Shown piece by piece: positions 8,468 to 17,478 of a stretch of 64,000 nucleotides of DNA. Source of the stretch: Rhizobium mayense (GTDB lineage: Bacteria; Pseudomonadota; Alphaproteobacteria; Rhizobiales; Rhizobiaceae); the NCBI RefSeq assembly GCF_030272705.1, contig NZ_JARFYM010000014.1, forward strand, positions 62,001-126,000. The letters are read 5' to 3'. The notes beneath the pieces were generated by a model. It was not told the origin of the DNA and did not search any database. It saw only the letters and a list, made by a program, of their open reading frames with translations. How positions within the stretch are numbered: the first letter of the stretch is position 1; every line of letters begins with the position of its first letter. Made by a program: the position numbers and the translations under genes.

Positions 8468-8613
8468 ACAAAAGAGGCAAGAAGGCTAAATTCTTGCCGT
8501 TTCGCGGTCAAGTCTTGGGAGGATCAGATCTTAGGCGCGCTTGCTCGCAGCCCCGGCAACGGATAAGGATCACGCGATACTTAAAAACAAGGCTTTCAGC
8601 CTTGTTTTTTTTT
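8468..8613 (+). ncRNA. Candidate small RNA
   Basis: An intergenic stretch of about 145 nt that starts after the palindrome. It contains a hairpin with perfect 8-bp arms (GGCAAGAA 8476-8483 / TTCTTGCC 8491-8498, 7-nt loop) and ends in a Rho-independent terminator with nine U residues on this strand. No protein gene ends nearby on the plus strand, so the plus-strand terminator has no other obvious client. No clear promoter was identified. It could instead be only the terminator of the leftward nuo transcripts, since the hairpin is symmetrical. Confidence 0.3.
8583..8613. terminator. Strong intrinsic terminator, bidirectional
   Basis: Arms AAACAAGGCT (8585-8594) and AGCCTTGTTT (8598-8607) with a TTC loop. 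The T run is 8605-8613 on the plus strand; on the minus strand the stem is followed by five T residues. It fits termination of the leftward DUF1467 transcript and of any rightward sRNA. Confidence 0.85.
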
Positions 8614-8827
8614 GCTTTTCTACCTCGGCCGATCGGCAGTTTTTTCCAATCGACGAGCTTCAGAGCAGTCTCCGACCACAACGAACTCACGCAACGGAAG
8701 GATCGCCGTTTGCGCCGCCTCTTTGCCTCAGGCACATGACAGGGGTGTGACGAATTGTGGGCTATTCAGTGACGCGCGACTTTCATCCGAAAATTGCGGA
8801 ATATTTTTCGGAAATGAACCTCAGCCC

Positions 8828-9103
8828 TCAATAGCGTGGAACAATCGGCGGGATCGAGTCGAAGCCAAAGCCGAGATAATGCGAGCTGACGTACCATGCG
8901 CCGTAGATCACGGCGGATACCAGCGTCGTGATCAGCACGACCCTCCCGCCACGGAATTTCGTGGGCGCACTCTCGACAGTGCCGAGGACGACGTGATTGT
9001 CTTCGGCCTGCGTGCGCAATCCAAACGGCAGGACGGCGAAAAGCGTGATCCACCAGACAACGAAATAGACCGCGCAAGTCGAAAAAATCTGCTGGGCCAT
9101 CAT
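8828..9103 (-). CDS. DUF1467 family membrane protein
   Basis: A 91-residue protein with two predicted membrane helices (about residues 8-28, CAVYFVVWWITLFAVLPFG, and 55-75, VVLITTLVSAVIYGAWYV). The WWITLFAVLPFGLRTQ segment followed by the APTKFR region is the DUF1467 signature, a small alphaproteobacterial family of unknown function that commonly sits beside mce and proS. GGGG lies just upstream; the start is ATG 9103 or the next codon, ATG 9100, which has better spacing. It is the last gene of the leftward series before the terminator at 8583-8613, and lies 172 bp after mce. Confidence 0.88.
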   Translation of the reverse strand: MMAQQIFSTCAVYFVVWWITLFAVLPFGLRTQAEDNHVVLGTVESAPTKFRGGRVVLITTLVSAVIYGAWYVSSHYLGFGFDSIPPIVPRY

Positions 9104-9275
9104 GCTCCCCTCGAAGCAGGCCGCAAACCGGCTTGCCCTCTCCTCATTTAAACCAGCTTATAGAACCAAAGCCCCGGCATTTCAAAGCACAGCTCAGCGC
9201 CCTAATGTCACACAACTGCGCCGCGCGGTCAGCTTGGCGCGCAAAGTCGCGGTAACACCTCCGGATTGCGCGGGT

Positions 9276-9680
9276 TCAGCGTTGCTCGAGTTCAATGAGA
9301 GTCCCAAAGAAATCCTTGGGATGCAGGAACAGCACCGGTTTGCCGTGAGCGCCGATCTTCGGCTCGCCATTGCCGAGCACGCGGGCACCGGCCGCAATCA
9401 GTTGTTCGCGTGCCGCGAGGATATCATCCACCTCGTAGCAAATATGGTGCATGCCGCCGTCGGGATTCTTGGCGAGGAAGGCCGATATCGGCGAGGCATC
9501 GCCGAGCGGTTCCAACAGCTCGACCTTGGTGTTCGGCAATTCGATGAAAACGACGGTGACGCCATGTTCCGGTAGAGATTGCGGCGCGGACACCTTGGCG
9601 CCGAGGGTATCGCGGTAGATGGAGGAAGCGGTAGCGATGTCAGGAACGGCAATTGCAATGTGATTGATGCACCCGAGCAT
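9276..9680 (-). CDS. mce: Methylmalonyl-CoA epimerase
   Basis: Interconverts (2S)- and (2R)-methylmalonyl-CoA in propionyl-CoA catabolism, between propionyl-CoA carboxylase and methylmalonyl-CoA mutase. 134 residues, a normal VOC-fold length. Metal-ligand segments are visible: NHIAIAVPD (His7), GGMHHICYEVDD and the C-terminal GTLIELEQ glutamate. It follows rnj by 31 nt and is likely in the same transcript; the mutase genes are not in the window. Confidence 0.93.
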   Translation of the reverse strand: MLGCINHIAIAVPDIATASSIYRDTLGAKVSAPQSLPEHGVTVVFIELPNTKVELLEPLGDASPISAFLAKNPDGGMHHICYEVDDILAAREQLIAAGARVLGNGEPKIGAHGKPVLFLHPKDFFGTLIELEQR

Positions 9681-9711
9681 GGCTGTCCCCTTTTCCTCAA
9701 CCAGATCGCTA

Positions 9712-11385
9712 TTACCCCGTGACGCGCGTGACGAACACAGTCACGACCGGTTTCTTGCCCCAGCTCTGATTGGCGGCGGCGCGCACAGCGCGGCGCACGG
9801 CCTCCTGCAGCATGTCGATATCCTTGCGACGGGCGCGCGGAATGCTCTCGATGGCGCCGACGATGGCGTCGAAGAGCGTATCCTCCATATCCTCGCCCTC
9901 GTCGTCATAGGCCGGAAGACCGATCGGCACGAGATCGGGATCGCCGACAATATCATAACGGGCATCGAGTACGACGTTAACGGCGACATGGCCGACATAG
10001 GAGAGCTTCTTGCGCTCGCCAATGCCCATTTCGTCAAAATCGCCGATCAGCGTGCCGTCCTTGAAGATGCGGCCATGCGGCGCCTCGCCAATAACCCCGA
10101 CCGGCCCCGGTGCCAATCGCAAAATATCGCCATTGCGAACCCGTGGCACGATGGAGATACCGGATTGCTCGGCCAGTTCCTTGTGTGCGGTCAGATGCGT
10201 TGCCTCGCCATGTACCGGCACCACGACCTTCGGCCGCGTCCATTCATACATTCTCTGCAGCTCGTTGCGGCGCGGGTGACCGGAGACGTGAACCAACGCT
10301 TCGGCATCCGTCACCACATGCACGCCCTGCTCGGTGAGGCCGTTCTTGATATCCTGGATCGCCTTCTCGTTGCCGGGAATGGCGCGCGAGGAGAAAACGA
10401 CGATATCGCCGGCGGCGAGCGCGACATTACGCATCTCGTCGCGAGAGAGTTTGGCAAGGGCAGCACGCGGTTCGCCCTGGCTGCCGGTCAGAATGACGAC
10501 GACCTTGTCGCGCGGGATATAGCCATATTCGTCTTCGGCGATGAACGGCTTGATGCCCTCCATGATACCGATGTCACGGGCGACATCGACAACGCGTTTC
10601 AGCGAACTGCCGAGCAGCAATATCTCGCGACCCGCCGCCTCGGCGGCTTCGGCAATGGTGCGGATACGACCGACATTCGACGAGAAAGTGGTGATCGCCA
10701 CCCGCCCCTCGGCATCCTCGATGATTTTGCGCAGGCTTTCCGAAACATCCTTTTCCGAGGGAGAGACGCCGTCGCGCAACGCATTGGTGGAATCGCACAT
10801 CAGCGCCAGCACGCCTTCGTCGCCGAGCTGGCGGAAACGGGCCTCGTCGGTCAACGGTCCGAGCGATGGCTCGTGGTCGATCTTCCAGTCGCCGGTATGG
10901 ATGACATTGCCGACCGGCGTGCGGATCATCAGCGACATCGGTTCGGGAATGGAGTGGTTGACGGCCACGCCCTCGATGCTGAAGGGACCGACATTGATAC
11001 GATCGCCGGCCTTGAATGGCGTGATGGGGATCTCGCCCATCGACTTCTCATAGTCGCGCTTGGCTTCCAGTAGACCGGCGGTAAAGGCCGAAGCATAAAT
11101 CGGAACATTCAGGCCGGGCCAGAGATCACTCAGCGCGCCGTAGTGGTCCTCATGCGCATGCGTGATGATGATGCCTTTGAGATTCTTGCGTTCCTTGGCG
11201 AGGAAGCGGATATCGGGGAGCACGAGATCGACCCCCGGCAGATCAGGCCCTGGAAAGGTGACGCCGCAATCGACCATGATCCACTGGCGATGTTCCGGCG
11301 CGCCATAGCCGTAGAGCGCGAGATTCATGCCGATCTCACCGACGCCGCCAAGTGGCAGAAACACCAGTTCGTCTTGGTTCGCCAT
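9712..11385 (-). CDS. rnj: Ribonuclease J
   Basis: A beta-CASP metallo-beta-lactamase ribonuclease with 5'-to-3' exonuclease and endonuclease activity, involved in rRNA 5' maturation and mRNA decay in alphaproteobacteria. 557 residues, normal. The zinc motif THAHEDHYG lies near residue 75, the downstream HTGDWKID and PVHGEATHL blocks fit the beta-CASP family, and a C-terminal extension (from about residue 450) is present. It follows birA by 13 nt, so it is probably coexpressed with the nuo operon tail; this placement is common in Rhizobiales. Confidence 0.95.
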   Translation of the reverse strand: MANQDELVFLPLGGVGEIGMNLALYGYGAPEHRQWIMVDCGVTFPGPDLPGVDLVLPDIRFLAKERKNLKGIIITHAHEDHYGALSDLWPGLNVPIYASAFTAGLLEAKRDYEKSMGEIPITPFKAGDRINVGPFSIEGVAVNHSIPEPMSLMIRTPVGNVIHTGDWKIDHEPSLGPLTDEARFRQLGDEGVLALMCDSTNALRDGVSPSEKDVSESLRKIIEDAEGRVAITTFSSNVGRIRTIAEAAEAAGREILLLGSSLKRVVDVARDIGIMEGIKPFIAEDEYGYIPRDKVVVILTGSQGEPRAALAKLSRDEMRNVALAAGDIVVFSSRAIPGNEKAIQDIKNGLTEQGVHVVTDAEALVHVSGHPRRNELQRMYEWTRPKVVVPVHGEATHLTAHKELAEQSGISIVPRVRNGDILRLAPGPVGVIGEAPHGRIFKDGTLIGDFDEMGIGERKKLSYVGHVAVNVVLDARYDIVGDPDLVPIGLPAYDDEGEDMEDTLFDAIVGAIESIPRARRKDIDMLQEAVRRAVRAAANQSWGKKPVVTVFVTRVTG

Positions 11386-11398
11386 ATCTATCTTCTAC

Positions 11399-12166
11399 CT
11401 AACGATTAAAAAAAACGTCGCCCGCAGCAATCGGCAAAATCTTGCCGTCGCCGGTATCGAGCATCAACAAGCCATTATCATCGATTCCGACGAAATGGCC
11501 GGAAATCGACCGGTCCGGCAGGTTAACAGTGATCTTTTCGCCGATGCCGCAGGCGACCTCGCGCCAACGTGCGGTCACCTCGCGAATGCCTTTGCCGCTG
11601 TTCCAGACAGTGAGCGTCTCAGCCATGGACGCATAAAGATGCGCAAACAACTCTTCCGGCGACACTGTCGTGCCATGCTCATGCAGGCAGGTGACTGGGT
11701 AGTGCGGATTTTCCGGCATAACAGAAACATTGATGCCGATGCCGATCACCAGCGCATGGCGTCCATCGGGAAGAGCTTCTCCCTCGATCAAAATGCCGCA
11801 AGTCTTCTTACGACCGATCAGAATGTCATTCGGCCACTTGACCTCGACAGGCTCGGCCGCCACCGGCAACACGCTGCGCACCGCCTGGTGCACAGCCACC
11901 GCGACGGCCAGGGGCAGAGAGCCGAGGCGATTCACGGGAGCCGGATCAATCAGAAGAAGGGAAGCATAGAGGTTGCCGCGTTCGGAAACCCATGGACGCC
12001 CGCGGCGCCCGCGGCCACCCGTCTGGCGGCCCGCCGTCACCCAAAGATTGCCGGCATCACCTGCCCGCGCCCGTTCCAGGCACTCGCTGTTGGTGGACGC
12101 AGTCTCTGAAAGAGCATCATGCCGGAAGTCGGCGAGCGACTTCCGGCTGTTCAAGTCAGACGCCAT
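11399..12166 (-). CDS. birA: Biotin--[acetyl-CoA-carboxylase] ligase
   Basis: Attaches biotin to carboxylase carrier domains. 255 residues, with the catalytic loop GGRGRRGRPWVS, KWPNDIL (the biotin-binding KWPND motif), GIGINV, and a short C-terminal SH3-like domain (SGHFVGIDDNGLL). It lacks the N-terminal helix-turn-helix of E. coli BirA, so it is the mono-functional form and not a repressor. The start is ATG 12166, whose A is the last base of the nuoN stop (TGATG), showing translational coupling; TTG 12169 is a weaker alternative. Confidence 0.95.
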   Translation of the reverse strand: MASDLNSRKSLADFRHDALSETASTNSECLERARAGDAGNLWVTAGRQTGGRGRRGRPWVSERGNLYASLLLIDPAPVNRLGSLPLAVAVAVHQAVRSVLPVAAEPVEVKWPNDILIGRKKTCGILIEGEALPDGRHALVIGIGINVSVMPENPHYPVTCLHEHGTTVSPEELFAHLYASMAETLTVWNSGKGIREVTARWREVACGIGEKITVNLPDRSISGHFVGIDDNGLLMLDTGDGKILPIAAGDVFFNR

Positions 12167-13608
12167 CAAAACAGCGTCGCGGCAGCGAGATCGGCCGCAC
12201 CGCCGATAGCACCGCCGAAGAAGACATAGGCGACGACGAAGAGACCGGAGAGGCCAAAGACCAGACGCAGCGAACCGGCCGTGCGGGTGAACTCGTCCTT
12301 GGCTTCATCGAACCACATCACCTTGATGACGCGCAGATAGTAGTAGGCGCCGACGACCGATGCGAGAACGCCGATGATGGCGAGCGCATAGAGATGGGCC
12401 TGAATAGCCGCGACGAAGACGAAGTACTTCCCGAAGAAGCCCGCCAGCGGCGGGATACCGGCAAGCGAGAACATCAGCGCCGTCAGCACCACCGCCATGA
12501 ACGGATTGGTCGTTGAAAGACCGGCGAGGTCGTCGATGTTTTCAACCTGGCGGCCATCCTTGCGACGCATCGCCATGATGATGGCGAAGGAGCCGAGCGT
12601 CATGACCATGTAGATGACCATGTAAAGCATGACACCGGAGACGCCGGTCTTGTTGCCGGCAGCGAGGCCGACCAGCGCATAACCCATATGACCGATGGAG
12701 GAATAGGCCATCAGACGCTTGAAGTTGCGCTGACCGATCGCGGCGAAAGAGCCGAGCAGCATGGAAGCGATCGAGATGAAGACGATGATCTGCTGCCAGT
12801 CGGCGAGCACCGGATGAAAAGCGGTGACGACGATACGGGTCAGGATCGCCATGGCGGCGACCTTCGGGGCACCGGCAAAGAAGGCCGTGACCGGGGTCGG
12901 CGCACCTTCGTAGACGTCCGGCGTCCACATGTGGAACGGCACGGCGGAAATCTTGAAGGCCAGGCCCGCGAGAACGAAGACCAGACCAAAGACGAGGCCG
13001 AGCGAGCGGGTTTCCGCGGTGAGAGCCGCAGCGATGGCGTCAAAGGTGGTGTGACCGGTGAAACCGTAGACCAGCGACATGCCATAGAGCAGCATGCCCG
13101 AAGACAGCGCGCCGAGCACGAAATACTTCAAGCCGGCTTCCGTAGACTTGATGCTATCGCGATTGATGGCGGCGACGACGTATAGCGCCAGCGACTGCAG
13201 TTCCAGCGACAGGTAGAGCGAGATCAGATCATGCGCCGAGATCATCAGCAGGATGCCGAGGGTCGCCAGTAGCAGCAGCACGGGGAATTCGAAGCGATCG
13301 AGCTGCTGCTCGCGCGCCTGCCCCATGCTCATGAACATGGCAACGATCGAACCCACCACGGCCACGATCTTCATGAAGCGCGAGAAGCCGTCGGCGAGAT
13401 AGGCGCCGCCGTAAGCCAGGCCTTCGCCCGGCACGAAGATGATCCAGAGACCGGCCACCGCGAGAACCGCAATGGCAAGGCCGGTGACCGTCGGTCCCGA
13501 CCGTTCGCCGGCAAAGACGCCGATCATGAGCAGCACAAGCGCACCGACCGCGAGGATGAGCTCCGGGATGGAAAGATGCAGGCTTGCAAGAATTGTGTCA
13601 GCAGTCAT
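12166..13608 (-). CDS. nuoN: NADH-quinone oxidoreductase subunit N
   Basis: A proton-pumping, antiporter-like membrane subunit of respiratory complex I. 480 residues and about 14 membrane helices. The conserved pumping block KISAVPFHMWTPDVYEGAP is followed by TPVTAFFAGAPKVAAMA, and a second conserved lysine region (RNFKRLMAYSSIGHMGY) is present. It is the last nuo gene, 18 nt after nuoM, and its stop overlaps the birA start by one base. Confidence 0.97.
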   Translation of the reverse strand: MTADTILASLHLSIPELILAVGALVLLMIGVFAGERSGPTVTGLAIAVLAVAGLWIIFVPGEGLAYGGAYLADGFSRFMKIVAVVGSIVAMFMSMGQAREQQLDRFEFPVLLLLATLGILLMISAHDLISLYLSLELQSLALYVVAAINRDSIKSTEAGLKYFVLGALSSGMLLYGMSLVYGFTGHTTFDAIAAALTAETRSLGLVFGLVFVLAGLAFKISAVPFHMWTPDVYEGAPTPVTAFFAGAPKVAAMAILTRIVVTAFHPVLADWQQIIVFISIASMLLGSFAAIGQRNFKRLMAYSSIGHMGYALVGLAAGNKTGVSGVMLYMVIYMVMTLGSFAIIMAMRRKDGRQVENIDDLAGLSTTNPFMAVVLTALMFSLAGIPPLAGFFGKYFVFVAAIQAHLYALAIIGVLASVVGAYYYLRVIKVMWFDEAKDEFTRTAGSLRLVFGLSGLFVVAYVFFGGAIGGAADLAAATLF

Positions 13609-13626
13609 GTCGAATAAGTCCCGTCA

Positions 13627-15138
13627 TCAATTCATCGACAGCGCAACATTCTGCGCGGCGTGCAGGGCTGCGGTGTAGTTGTTCACGAGCAGATCCACCG
13701 AAGCGGCTGTCGCATCGAAGATCGGAGCCGGATAGACGCCGAAGAAAATCGTCAGCGCGATCAGCGGATAGAGGATGAGCTGTTCGCGCGGCGACAGATC
13801 CAGCAGCTTCTTGAGGTTTTCCTTCTCCAGCGCGCCGAAGATGATGCGGCGGTAGAGCCAAAGCGCATAAGCGGCTGAAAGAATAACGCCGGTGGCAGCA
13901 AACAGCGCGACCCAGGTGTTGGCGCGGAAGACGCCGATCAGGGTTAGGAACTCACCGATGAAGCCGGAGGTGCCGGGCAGACCGACATTGGCCATGGTGA
14001 AGACCATCATCGCGACGGCGTATTTCGGCATATTGCTGACGAGACCGCCATAGGCCGCGATCTCGCGGGTATGGGTGCGGTCATAGATCACGCCGACGCA
14101 AAGGAAGAGCGCGCCCGAGACAATGCCGTGCGACAGCATCTGAAAGATCGCGCCCTGAACACCCTGCTGGTTGGCCGCGAAGATGCCCATAGTCACATAG
14201 CCCATGTGCGCAACCGAGGAATAGGCGATCAGCTTCTTCATGTCTTCCTGCATCAGCGCCACCAGCGAGGTGTAGATGATTGCGATGACAGACAGGGCAT
14301 AGACGAGCGGCGCGAAATATTCCGATGCGTTCGGGAACATGCCGATCGAGAAGCGGATGAGACCATAGCCGCCGAGCTTCAGAAGAATACCGGCCAGGAT
14401 GACCGAGCCCGCGGTCGGCGCCTGAACGTGCGCATCGGGCAGCCAGGTGTGCACCGGCCACATCGGCATCTTCACCGCGAACGAGGCGAAGAACGCCAGC
14501 CACAGCCATATCTGCATCTGCGGCGGGAACTTGTAGGCGAGCAGCGTCGGGATATCCGTCGTGCCGGACTGCCAGTACATCGCCATGATGGCGAGCAGCA
14601 TCAGCACAGAACCGAGCAGCGTATAGAGGAAGAACTTGTAGCTGGCGTAAACGCGATCCCTGCCGCCCCAGACACCGATGATCAGGAACATCGGAATGAG
14701 GCCCGCTTCGAAGAAGACGTAGAACAACACGATATCCAGCGACGTAAACACGCCGACCATCATCGTCTCGAGGACGAGGAAGGCGATCATGTAATCCTTC
14801 AGGCGCTTCTCGACCGAAAGCCAGCTCGCCAGCACGCAGAAGGGCATCAGGAAGGTCGTCAGGATGACGAACAGCATGGAAATGCCGTCGACGCCCATGT
14901 GATAGCTGATGCCGGAGGTGAGCCAGTCATGCTTCTCGATCATCTGGAAGCCTGGATTGGCGTTGTCGAAGCCAATCCAGACGAACAGCGAGACGATGAA
15001 GGTGAAGACCGTCGTCAGGAGCGATACGTTCAGGATGTTGCGGCGGCCGTTGGGTCCGTCATCCCGCATGAACAGCAGGAGAAGAACGCCTACCAGCGGC
15101 AGGAACGTGACCGTTGAAAGAATAGGCCAATCGGTCAT
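13627..15138 (-). CDS. nuoM: NADH-quinone oxidoreductase subunit M
   Basis: An antiporter-like proton-pumping subunit of complex I. 503 residues. The conserved glutamate of helix 5 lies in FFEAGLIPMFLIIGVWGG, and the lysine/histidine half-channel in KMPMWPVHTWLPDAHVQAP. MKKLIAYSSVAHMGY marks the second half-channel. The start ATG 15138 overlaps the nuoL stop by one base (TGATG). Confidence 0.97.
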   Translation of the reverse strand: MTDWPILSTVTFLPLVGVLLLLFMRDDGPNGRRNILNVSLLTTVFTFIVSLFVWIGFDNANPGFQMIEKHDWLTSGISYHMGVDGISMLFVILTTFLMPFCVLASWLSVEKRLKDYMIAFLVLETMMVGVFTSLDIVLFYVFFEAGLIPMFLIIGVWGGRDRVYASYKFFLYTLLGSVLMLLAIMAMYWQSGTTDIPTLLAYKFPPQMQIWLWLAFFASFAVKMPMWPVHTWLPDAHVQAPTAGSVILAGILLKLGGYGLIRFSIGMFPNASEYFAPLVYALSVIAIIYTSLVALMQEDMKKLIAYSSVAHMGYVTMGIFAANQQGVQGAIFQMLSHGIVSGALFLCVGVIYDRTHTREIAAYGGLVSNMPKYAVAMMVFTMANVGLPGTSGFIGEFLTLIGVFRANTWVALFAATGVILSAAYALWLYRRIIFGALEKENLKKLLDLSPREQLILYPLIALTIFFGVYPAPIFDATAASVDLLVNNYTAALHAAQNVALSMN

Positions 15139-17132
15139 CAGAGGGAACTCCCGAGCATCATCCAGGTAACGAGGGCTGCAATGCCGAGCAGCATCGCGAA
15201 GGCATAGTGATAGAGGTAACCGGTCTGCAGGCGAACGACGCGGTTGGTGACATCGACGACGCGAGCGGCGACACCGTTCGGGCCGATCCCGTCGATGACC
15301 CCGATATCGCCCTTCTGCCAGAGGAAGCGACCAAGCGCTTTGGCGGAGCGTACGAAGAGGAAGTCATAGAGTTCGTCGAAGTACCACTTGTTCAAGAGGA
15401 ACTCGTAGAGCACGCGATGCTGCTGTGCGAGGATGCGCGGCGTCTCCGGCGACCGGATGTACATGTACCAGGCCAGCACGAAGCCGAGCAGCATGGCAAC
15501 GAACGGGCTGACGCTCACCCAAGCCGGAACATGTTCCATCTCTTCGAAGATATGGTTCGTGGGCAGTGTAAACAGCGCAGTCTTCCAGAACTCGCCATAG
15601 GCCTCGCCAACGAAATCGCTTCTGAAGACCATGCCGGCGAGGATAGCTCCAAGCCCCAGCAGATAGAGCGGGATCAGCATGACGTTCGGGGATTCATGCA
15701 CGTGATGCATGACCTCGTGCGAAGCGCGGGGTTTGCCGAAGAAGGTCATGAAGATCAGGCGCCACGAGTAGAAGCTGGTGAACAGAGCTGCGATGACCAG
15801 GAGCGTAAAGGCGAAGCCCGCGACCGAACTGTGCGAAGCATAGGCAGCCTCGATGATCGCATCCTTCGAAATAAAGCCCGCAAAACCGAAATGGGTGAAG
15901 GGAATGCCGACGCCGGTGATCGCTACGGTGCCGATAATCATGACCCAGAAGGTCTTGTTGATGTGCGTACGCAGGCCGCCCATGTGGCGCATATCCTGCT
16001 CACCGTCGACGGCGTGAATGACCGAACCGGCGCCGAGAAACAGCAGGGCCTTGAAGAAGGCGTGCGTGAACAGGTGGAAGATGCCCGCGCCATAGGCGCC
16101 GACGCCGAGTGCGACGAACATATAGCCGAGCTGCGAACAGGTCGAGTAAGCGATGACGCGCTTGATGTCGTTCTGCACCAGGCCGACCGTCGCCGCGAAG
16201 AAGGCAGTGATCGCACCGATGACGGTGACAAAGGTCAGGGCATCCGGGGACAGTTCGAAGATCGGCGACATGCGGGCGACGAGAAAGACACCGGCGGTGA
16301 CCATGGTCGCCGCATGGATGAGCGCCGACACCGGGGTCGGGCCTTCCATAGCGTCCGGCAGCCATGTGTGCAGCAGGAACTGCGCCGACTTGCCCATCGC
16401 GCCCATGAAGAGCAGCAGACAGACGCCGGTCAGTGCATGCGCACGGTCAAGGTGCATGCCGAAAAGGTTGAGCACGATATCGCCCGGCTGACCGCCCTGC
16501 CCTGCGGCAAAGCTCTGTGCGTTGCCGAAGATGACGTCGAAATTGATCGAGCCGAAGAGAACGAAGACGCCAGCGATGCCGAGCACGAAACCGAAGTCGC
16601 CAACGCGGTTGACGATGAAGGCCTTTATCGCAGCCGCGGATGCCGAGGGCTTCTTGTACCAGAAACCGATGAGCAGATAGGAGGCCAGACCGACGCCTTC
16701 CCAGCCGAAGAACATCTGGGCGAGGTTGTCGGAGGTCACCAGCATCAGCATGGCGAAGGTGAAGAGCGAAAGGTAGGCGAAGAAGCGCGGACGATGCGGA
16801 TCGTGATGCATGTATCCGATCGAGTAGACATGAACGAGGGTCGAAACCGTGTTCACGACGATCAGCATCACCGAGGTCAGCGTATCGATGCGCAGCGTCC
16901 AGGAGGCGTCGATGCCGCCGGACTGGATCCAGCGCAGCACTTCGACCTTGATCGGGCCATCGGTATGACCAAGCGCGACCGTGAAGAAGACGATCCAGGA
17001 CAGAACCGCGGCGATGATCATCAAGCCGCTGGTGACATATTCCGAAGCCTTGGCACCGATCCCGCGGCCGAACAGGCCGGCGATAATCGCGCCGATCAAG
17101 GGAAGAAAGACGATAGCCTTATATAAAAACAT
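15138..17132 (-). CDS. nuoL: NADH-quinone oxidoreductase subunit L
   Basis: The distal proton-pumping subunit of complex I. 664 residues, including the C-terminal lateral helix and anchoring helix beyond residue 500 that are typical of NuoL. Conserved segments include YMHHDPHRPRFFAYLSLF, FFGWEGVGLASYLLIGFW, FLLHTWLPDAMEGPTPVSAL and DIKRVIAYSTCSQLGYM. A long open frame on the opposite strand (15207-17126) is only a shadow produced by its codon bias. It lies 7 nt after nuoK. Confidence 0.97.
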   Translation of the reverse strand: MFLYKAIVFLPLIGAIIAGLFGRGIGAKASEYVTSGLMIIAAVLSWIVFFTVALGHTDGPIKVEVLRWIQSGGIDASWTLRIDTLTSVMLIVVNTVSTLVHVYSIGYMHHDPHRPRFFAYLSLFTFAMLMLVTSDNLAQMFFGWEGVGLASYLLIGFWYKKPSASAAAIKAFIVNRVGDFGFVLGIAGVFVLFGSINFDVIFGNAQSFAAGQGGQPGDIVLNLFGMHLDRAHALTGVCLLLFMGAMGKSAQFLLHTWLPDAMEGPTPVSALIHAATMVTAGVFLVARMSPIFELSPDALTFVTVIGAITAFFAATVGLVQNDIKRVIAYSTCSQLGYMFVALGVGAYGAGIFHLFTHAFFKALLFLGAGSVIHAVDGEQDMRHMGGLRTHINKTFWVMIIGTVAITGVGIPFTHFGFAGFISKDAIIEAAYASHSSVAGFAFTLLVIAALFTSFYSWRLIFMTFFGKPRASHEVMHHVHESPNVMLIPLYLLGLGAILAGMVFRSDFVGEAYGEFWKTALFTLPTNHIFEEMEHVPAWVSVSPFVAMLLGFVLAWYMYIRSPETPRILAQQHRVLYEFLLNKWYFDELYDFLFVRSAKALGRFLWQKGDIGVIDGIGPNGVAARVVDVTNRVVRLQTGYLYHYAFAMLLGIAALVTWMMLGSSL

Positions 17133-17139
17133 AGCTTTA

Positions 17140-17448
17140 TCAGCCCTTCATCATGTTGACGTCTTCGACCGCGATCGAACCGCGGTTGCGGTAGAAGACG
17201 ACGAGAATTGCAAGACCGATGGCCGCTTCGGCAGCGGCAACAGTCAGAATGAACAGAGCGAAAACCTGGCCGACGATATCATTGAGGAACGTTGAGAAGG
17301 CGACCATGTTGATGTTGACCGCGAGCAGAATGAGTTCGATCGACATCAGGATGATGATGACGTTCTTGCGGTTCAGGAAGATGCCGAAGACGCCGAGCAC
17401 GAAAAGGATGGCGCTGACCGTCAGGTAGTGGGAAAGTCCGATGACCAT
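17140..17448 (-). CDS. nuoK: NADH-quinone oxidoreductase subunit K
   Basis: A small membrane subunit of complex I (102 residues, three helices), homologous to MrpC of Mrp antiporters. The membrane glutamates of the quinone-to-pump axis are seen in MSIELILLAVNINMVAF and in AAAEAAIGLAILV. It lies 30 nt after nuoJ and 7 nt before nuoL. Confidence 0.97.
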   Translation of the reverse strand: MVIGLSHYLTVSAILFVLGVFGIFLNRKNVIIILMSIELILLAVNINMVAFSTFLNDIVGQVFALFILTVAAAEAAIGLAILVVFYRNRGSIAVEDVNMMKG

Positions 17449-17478
17449 ATTCTTGTTCCTTTAACCCTCGTGCTCGCC

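Larger units (their letters stand above)
8177..8827. other. Gene-free stretch between proS and the DUF1467 gene
   Basis: 651 bp with no convincing protein gene. The overlapping ORFs of 75-81 codons on both strands cross the terminator hairpin and have no ribosome-binding site or recognisable similarity. It holds the proS upstream region (AT-rich, 8320-8460), a palindrome, a stable hairpin and a strong terminator, listed separately. The nuo-birA-rnj-mce-DUF1467 transcripts reading leftwards probably end at that terminator. Confidence 0.6.

Noticed and set aside
8494..8739. Overlapping 75-81 codon ORFs on both strands near 8.5-8.7 kb
   Set aside because: They run through a strong intrinsic terminator, have no ribosome-binding site and no protein-like conservation pattern that I can see.
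15207..17126. 639-codon open frame opposite nuoL
   Set aside because: It is a shadow of nuoL: highly charged (Asp, Glu, Arg, His), no recognisable domain, and produced by the GC-rich third codon positions of the real gene. Similar long shadows lie opposite rnj (9664-11073), rkpA (39856-42156, 36379-37839), nuoG (20441-22006) and nuoF (22919-24193).
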